From Vibrio sp. BS-M-Sm-2 (GTDB lineage: Bacteria; Pseudomonadota; Gammaproteobacteria; Enterobacterales; Vibrionaceae), in contig NZ_CP167894.1 in NCBI RefSeq assembly GCF_041504345.1, forward strand, positions 2,232,001 to 2,296,000: a stretch of DNA of 64,000 bases. Direction: 5' to 3'. This document shows, piece after piece, positions 60,405 to 64,000 of the stretch; position 1 is the stretch's first letter, and every line of letters begins with the position of its first letter. Made by a program: the position numbers and the translations under genes. Under the pieces are notes generated by a model. The model was not told the DNA's origin and did not search any database. It saw only the letters and a list, made by a program, of their open reading frames with translations.

Positions 60405-61300
60405 TTCACGCTGCTTTTTACTTCTGTCTGAACCGTGAATTTTTGGCTTAATAGCGCAATCAATTGGTCGTAATACTGCGTGTTTGGCTTGTTGCCAAGT
60501 AAGGTACAAAGCTCATTACCTGTTGGGCTGAATCGGTAGTAAACCAGCTTCACCCCTTTTGATAACGGTGCCAGTGACATACTCTTACCTTGATAGGTTA
60601 GGTGCAGAGCTGGATCGAAATCAATTTCTCCAGACTCTAACTCAGTGCCCAGAATGATACCGAGTTCAATCAAATGGAGCAGACTAGAGTAGGGAAGGTT
60701 ATGCCCACCAAGGTTGATGGTGTTGGTGGTGTCCCTTTTGCCAAAACTAAATAGTCCTGCGTGAGATTTGAAGCCGAGTAAGAGCTTTCTGCTGTTATCG
60801 CTACCAAAGCTACAACCCAGTGATGCAGCTCTTTGTAGGGTCAGTGCTTCCTTTGGCGTCATGTCTTTTAAGATCTGAAGCGCCTTCATCGACGTCGAGC
60901 CTGGGTTAGTGACCTCTCGTTTCAGTACTTGAGCCCATAGCCTTTGCATCGATGTATTGTGGATCTCTTGTGCCATATCGAAAAAGCGGTACAGCCAGTC
61001 CTGATCCGGGTCTCCAGCCGCTTCATCCTTACATGAAGAGTGCGCCAACTTTAGAATCTGTTCTAGGTTCTTTTGGCGAAGCTCTCTACGTTTTTTCTCT
61101 CGCAATAGTGCCCGTTCGATAAGGGTACTCTCACCTCTATCGTTTGGCTTTGCATTGTGACTAATTAAAGAATCGAGGCCGAAGCTTTGTGCGATGTGCA
61201 GCATTCTGCTGGCACTGTCGGCAATATGAGGCTTTTTCTCATGCTTGTGCTGTGTATCGCTAGCATGCTCGATGATCACTGGCTGTTTGGTTTCTGACAT
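60392..61300 (-). CDS. TIGR03899 (DUF2806-like) family protein
   Basis: 302 residues, soluble, with a charged His-rich N-terminus. The middle part LIERALLREKKRRELRQKNLEQILKLA and DQDWLYRFFDMAQEIHNTSMQRLWAQVLKREVTNPGS.S.KALQILKDMTPKEA is the recognisable DUF2806/TIGR03899 core. No function is known. It is transcribed leftwards, convergent with cysC, ending in a repeated TACACCGTC motif. Confidence 0.8.
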   Translation of the reverse strand: MSETKQPVIIEHASDTQHKHEKKPHIADSASRMLHIAQSFGLDSLISHNAKPNDRGESTLIERALLREKKRRELRQKNLEQILKLAHSSCKDEAAGDPDQDWLYRFFDMAQEIHNTSMQRLWAQVLKREVTNPGSTSMKALQILKDMTPKEALTLQRAASLGCSFGSDNSRKLLLGFKSHAGLFSFGKRDTTNTINLGGHNLPYSSLLHLIELGIILGTELESGEIDFDPALHLTYQGKSMSLAPLSKGVKLVYYRFSPTGNELCTLLGNKPNTQYYDQLIALLSQKFTVQTEVKSSVNYTV

Positions 61301-61407
61301 AAGAGTACCCTAAGGAAACGACTTAACTGTCTAAAATGTAACTCTTTATCTTATTGGTGGCTAGATTTTGCGTGCAGAGTTGAAGGTTTCAACAAAATTT
61401 TACTGTT

Positions 61408-61426
61408 GCTAATGATAATAAAATGT
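61408..61426 (+). promoter_or_regulatory. Fur-box-like (or Zur half-site) element upstream of a small membrane protein gene
   Basis: The 19 bases match 14 of 19 positions of the Fur consensus GATAATGATAATCATTATC. The overlapping AAAATGTTAAA also resembles one half of a Zur site. It lies 31 bases before the small gene start. Metal control is plausible but rests on pattern only. Confidence 0.4.
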
Positions 61427-61456
61427 TAAATTTGTTGTAGTTCTCAAGGAGGAGTT

Positions 61457-61561
61457 ATGAATCAAGTCAATGATAACAAGCTGAAGAAACAGCTTTGTAT
61501 AGGGTTATTACTCGCGACTTATGTCGCTGTGCTAGCTTACTTATCTAATTACATTGCGTAA
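61457..61561 (+). CDS. Small single-span membrane protein, 34 residues
   Basis: ATG 61457 follows a near-perfect AAGGAGGAG ribosome binding site with ideal spacing. The product starts MNQVNDNKLKKQL, a hydrophilic basic stretch, then one membrane helix (CIGLLLATYVAVLAYLSNYIA) reaching the C-terminus, so N-in orientation is expected. It is too short for ordinary gene calling. I do not recognise a family. A Fur/Zur-like box lies just upstream, and a zinc-type ABC operon ends on the opposite strand. Confidence 0.7.
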   Translation: MNQVNDNKLKKQLCIGLLLATYVAVLAYLSNYIA

Positions 61562-61651
61562 TTCAGAAGAAAATTATCGTTATTAAACTGTTATTGAATG
61601 ATATCACTCGTTCAGTGACGGCAGCTCATCCTTGAGCCACCCTTCTAATGA

Positions 61652-62167
61652 CTACATGTCGTCATATTCTTCAATCGCAGTACCTTCAATAAGATAACCG
61701 GTTTGCGCTAAGTCATGGCTGATCGACTCAGTTTTCAGCGTACCGACTAAATAAATCACATCCCATAACTGCTGTATTGGTGCACCTTTCGGGAACTTCA
61801 CGTAGATGATTTGGTTCGGTGGTGGCGGTGGTACGTGGATACATGCGCCAAAGTAGGGTACTAGCAGAAACTCAGTGATCATATTCTCATCACCTTCCAA
61901 TGGAATCACAAAACCAGGAATCTTTACTGTGCTGCCATTCAGTTCTGGGCGAACAGCACCAAGTGTCGATTGTTGAGGTTTGTCCATACTATTGTGGTCA
62001 ACCATCGGCATGCCAAATGAATCTAGTTGAGCACGCTCTGATTCTGGAATCAAATCAATCCAATCAAGTGTTAACACCGATTCGTCGTTCTGAGTGGTTT
62101 CAGCGTGAGCTGTGCTGATAAATGGGAACAGAAGTAGCCCAAATATCAGGAGGAATTTGCGTTGCAT
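61652..62167 (-). CDS. DUF3299 periplasmic protein, probable part of a zinc-linked ABC system
   Basis: 171 residues. Signal peptide MQRKFLLIFGLLLFPFISTAHA, then a DUF3299 domain with VKIPGFVIPLEGDENMITEFLLVPYFGACIHVPPPPPNQIIYV. The Cys-x-His in GACIHVPPPPPNQ could bind metal. It is the last gene of the leftward ATPase–permease–DUF3299 operon (14-base gap). The same trio belongs to the zinc-repressed ZrgABCDE system of V. cholerae, from recall. Confidence 0.83.
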   Translation of the reverse strand: MQRKFLLIFGLLLFPFISTAHAETTQNDESVLTLDWIDLIPESERAQLDSFGMPMVDHNSMDKPQQSTLGAVRPELNGSTVKIPGFVIPLEGDENMITEFLLVPYFGACIHVPPPPPNQIIYVKFPKGAPIQQLWDVIYLVGTLKTESISHDLAQTGYLIEGTAIEEYDDM

Positions 62168-62181
62168 CGTAGGTTCCTATT

Positions 62182-63441
62182 TTAGATTCGAATGGTCATG
62201 CCATCAGATAATGACTGACGGTAAGCCCTGAAAGCGGGAATAAAGCCGATAATGATTCCGGCAACTTGCACCAACATAAGCAGTTTCCACTCATGAGGTG
62301 TGATTGCGGATATCGATATGTTGATACCATAACTTTGTTGCACAATAGGAGCAACCACTGCGATCAGAGCAAACAACACCGCAACACCTAATGTAATGCC
62401 AAGGAAGGTTAGCGCACTGGCTTCACTGATCAGTAAACCAAACACATGACGAGGTCTGGCACCCATCGCACGCAGAATGGCCATCTCTCGACGTCTTTCT
62501 TGCAAGCTAGTGAGTAGACTACTCAGCATCCCTAGCAGTCCCGCGACTACAACAAACCCTGAAACAATCAGCAGTGCTTGCTCTGCCACTGCCATCATTC
62601 CCCACAATTCGTGAAGTGCAATGCCCGGCATAATGGCGCTCAAAGGTTCTTGGCGGTAGTTATTGATTTCTCGTTGCAGTGCGAAGGTTTGGATCTTCGA
62701 GTTAAGGCCAATCATCATCGCGGTAATCTGCTTTGGTTGGAAGTCACGTTGCTTTAGCGCTTCAGCATCCGGTGTGTGCCCGAGGTTAGCTCCCGATTCC
62801 CAACCAACGTGAATCGCTTCAATGGCCTCTAACGAAACATGCACCGTTTTATCTACTGGTGTGCCGGTTGGCGCGAGTATTCCGACAATGGTGAAGGGCA
62901 GATTGTCGTGGCGACTGAAGGCGACATCACTGATACCGTGCGCCAGAATGATGTGATCACCAATCTTGTAATCTAACTTCTTCGCGACATCGGCACCAAT
63001 CACGACATCAAATAGCTGATTAAACTCTTTACCTTGCTGAAAAGTAAGTGGTTGCTTACTTCCATAGCGATAATTCTCGAAGTAGCTATGGTTAGTGCCC
63101 ATTACGCGGAAGCCTTTATGTGAATCACCCAATGAGATTGGGATCGCCCACTTTACAGCGTTGTGCTGGCTAAATTCTTCATAGCTTTTCCAGTCGATGT
63201 TGTTGGTCGCATTACCGATTCGAAATACGGAATAAAGCAGCAGGTTTACCTGACCTGAGCGGCCACCGACGATAAGGTCAGTACCTGAAATCGTATTCGC
63301 AAAGCTGCTCTTAGCTTCGGTTCTTACACGTTCCACACCGAGCAAGAGAATCACTGACACCGCCACGGTGAGAATAGTCAGAATGGCTGTGGCTTTACGG
63401 TTGAGTACGCTTTTTAAGGCTAAGTGAGTAATTACTTTCAT
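62182..63441 (-). CDS. ABC transporter permease, FtsX/MacB type
   Basis: 419 residues. One N-terminal membrane helix (ILTILTVAVSVILLLGVERV), a large periplasmic MacB-PCD-like domain (SGTDLIVGGRSGQVNLLLYSVF), then the FtsX domain with three helices and the cytoplasmic coupling sequence SLQERRREMAILRAMGARPRHVFGLLISEA. Such permeases act mechanically on periplasmic partners rather than through a channel. It overlaps the ATPase gene by 4 bases. Confidence 0.88.
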   Translation of the reverse strand: MKVITHLALKSVLNRKATAILTILTVAVSVILLLGVERVRTEAKSSFANTISGTDLIVGGRSGQVNLLLYSVFRIGNATNNIDWKSYEEFSQHNAVKWAIPISLGDSHKGFRVMGTNHSYFENYRYGSKQPLTFQQGKEFNQLFDVVIGADVAKKLDYKIGDHIILAHGISDVAFSRHDNLPFTIVGILAPTGTPVDKTVHVSLEAIEAIHVGWESGANLGHTPDAEALKQRDFQPKQITAMMIGLNSKIQTFALQREINNYRQEPLSAIMPGIALHELWGMMAVAEQALLIVSGFVVVAGLLGMLSSLLTSLQERRREMAILRAMGARPRHVFGLLISEASALTFLGITLGVAVLFALIAVVAPIVQQSYGINISISAITPHEWKLLMLVQVAGIIIGFIPAFRAYRQSLSDGMTIRI

Positions 63442-64000
63442 ACGACAACCTTAGCTTGGTTAACGGTTTTTAAATCTATGGTTCGAGTGAACAGTTTTTC
63501 TAGTGTTGGATCGTGACTAACAAAGATCAAGGTAGAACCCGCCTGATTCGCTTGTTCTAGCAACAGTTCGATAAAGGCTTCTCGGTTGTCATGATCCAGA
63601 GCTGATGTCGGTTCGTCGGCAATAATGATTTTGGGTTGGCCGATCAAAGCACGAGCGGCAGCAACACGTTGTTGTTGACCAATACTCAACTCGGTAACGG
63701 GCTTGTCCATGAGAGCTTGAGGTAGCTTTAATCTGAGCAACAACTCTTGAGCGGTGGCTTGCAGGCTGTTCTGACTTTTAGTGACTTGCTGCTTACGAAT
63801 CTTAGAAAACTGACAAGGAAGCGTCACGTTGTCGATGACTGACAAGTAAGGAAGCAGGTTAAATTGTTGGAATATATAACCAATATGATCGGCTCTGAAT
63901 TTGTCTCTCTGGCGAGGTGTTAGCTGTGTGAGATCTTGGCCAAGGATAGATACTTCGCCTTGTTCAGCTTGGTTGATTCCGGTCAGTAACCCTAACAATG
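63438..64000 (-). CDS. ABC transporter ATP-binding protein, LolD/MacB-like (5' end missing)
   Basis: The gene runs off the right edge, so the Walker A motif and N-terminus are missing. The remaining 187 residues contain the Q loop (YIFQQFNLLPYLSVIDNVTLP), signature ELSIGQQQRVAAARAL, Walker B KIIIADEPTSALD and the switch His in LIFVSHD. It powers the FtsX-type permease encoded next to it, with a 4-base overlap. Confidence 0.92.
   Translation of the reverse strand, partial: LLGLLTGINQAEQGEVSILGQDLTQLTPRQRDKFRADHIGYIFQQFNLLPYLSVIDNVTLPCQFSKIRKQQVTKSQNSLQATAQELLLRLKLPQALMDKPVTELSIGQQQRVAAARALIGQPKIIIADEPTSALDHDNREAFIELLLEQANQAGSTLIFVSHDPTLEKLFTRTIDLKTVNQAKVVV

Overview
This window is Vibrio chromosomal DNA, most likely chromosome I of a marine species close to the Splendidus or Harveyi clades. 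I infer this from the gene order (crp–prkB–yheU–yheT–yheS, kefGB, slyD, fkpA, tusDCB, then the str–S10–spc–alpha ribosomal operons), from Vibrio-typical families (a GlyGly-CTERM nuclease, DUF2780, DUF3299) and from the moderate GC content. The species was not determined by any search. The two outermost genes are cut by the window edges.

Layout. 1–1451 is the 3' part of a secreted, surface-anchored nuclease. 1652–6530 holds pabA and the arginine succinyltransferase genes argD/astC–astA–astD. 6795–16482 holds a DUF1338 dioxygenase-like gene, crp, prkB, yheU, yheT, a TIGR02444 gene, yheS and kefG–kefB–yheV. 16577–20597 holds slyD, an isoaspartyl peptidase, slyX, a WD40-like lipoprotein and fkpA. 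20803–22548 is yheO–tusDCB (tRNA 2-thiolation). 22731–41373 is an uninterrupted translation block: rpsL-rpsG-fusA-tuf, the S10 operon (rpsJ to rpsQ), the spc operon (rplN to rpmJ) and the alpha operon (rpsM to rplQ). It carries visible promoters, terminators and the S4-binding leader of the alpha operon.

Immediately behind rplQ sits a complete IS3-family element (41528–42769). Then follow a DUF2780 lipoprotein, fklB, and an oapA/ytfB-like LysM-domain gene split by a frameshift, then a DMT permease and elaA. 46338–52681 is the most unusual part: a tight seven-gene operon (DedA, ATP-grasp ligase, DinB-like, NRDE/TANGO2-like, YHS-domain, DoxX-like, OlsF-like ornithine-lipid synthase) followed by a Crp/Fnr-like regulator. 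I read it as a candidate aminolipid synthesis, transport and modification system. 53006–60225 holds a CpdB-like lipoprotein nucleotidase and the sulfate-assimilation operon cysD–cysN–SLC13 permease–cysC.

The right end has a TIGR03899 gene, an unlisted 34-residue membrane protein with a very strong ribosome binding site and a Fur/Zur-like box, and the end of an ABC transporter operon (ATPase, FtsX-type permease, DUF3299) that resembles the zinc-responsive zrg system of V. cholerae. Functions rest on motif and family recognition by eye; no database search was run.
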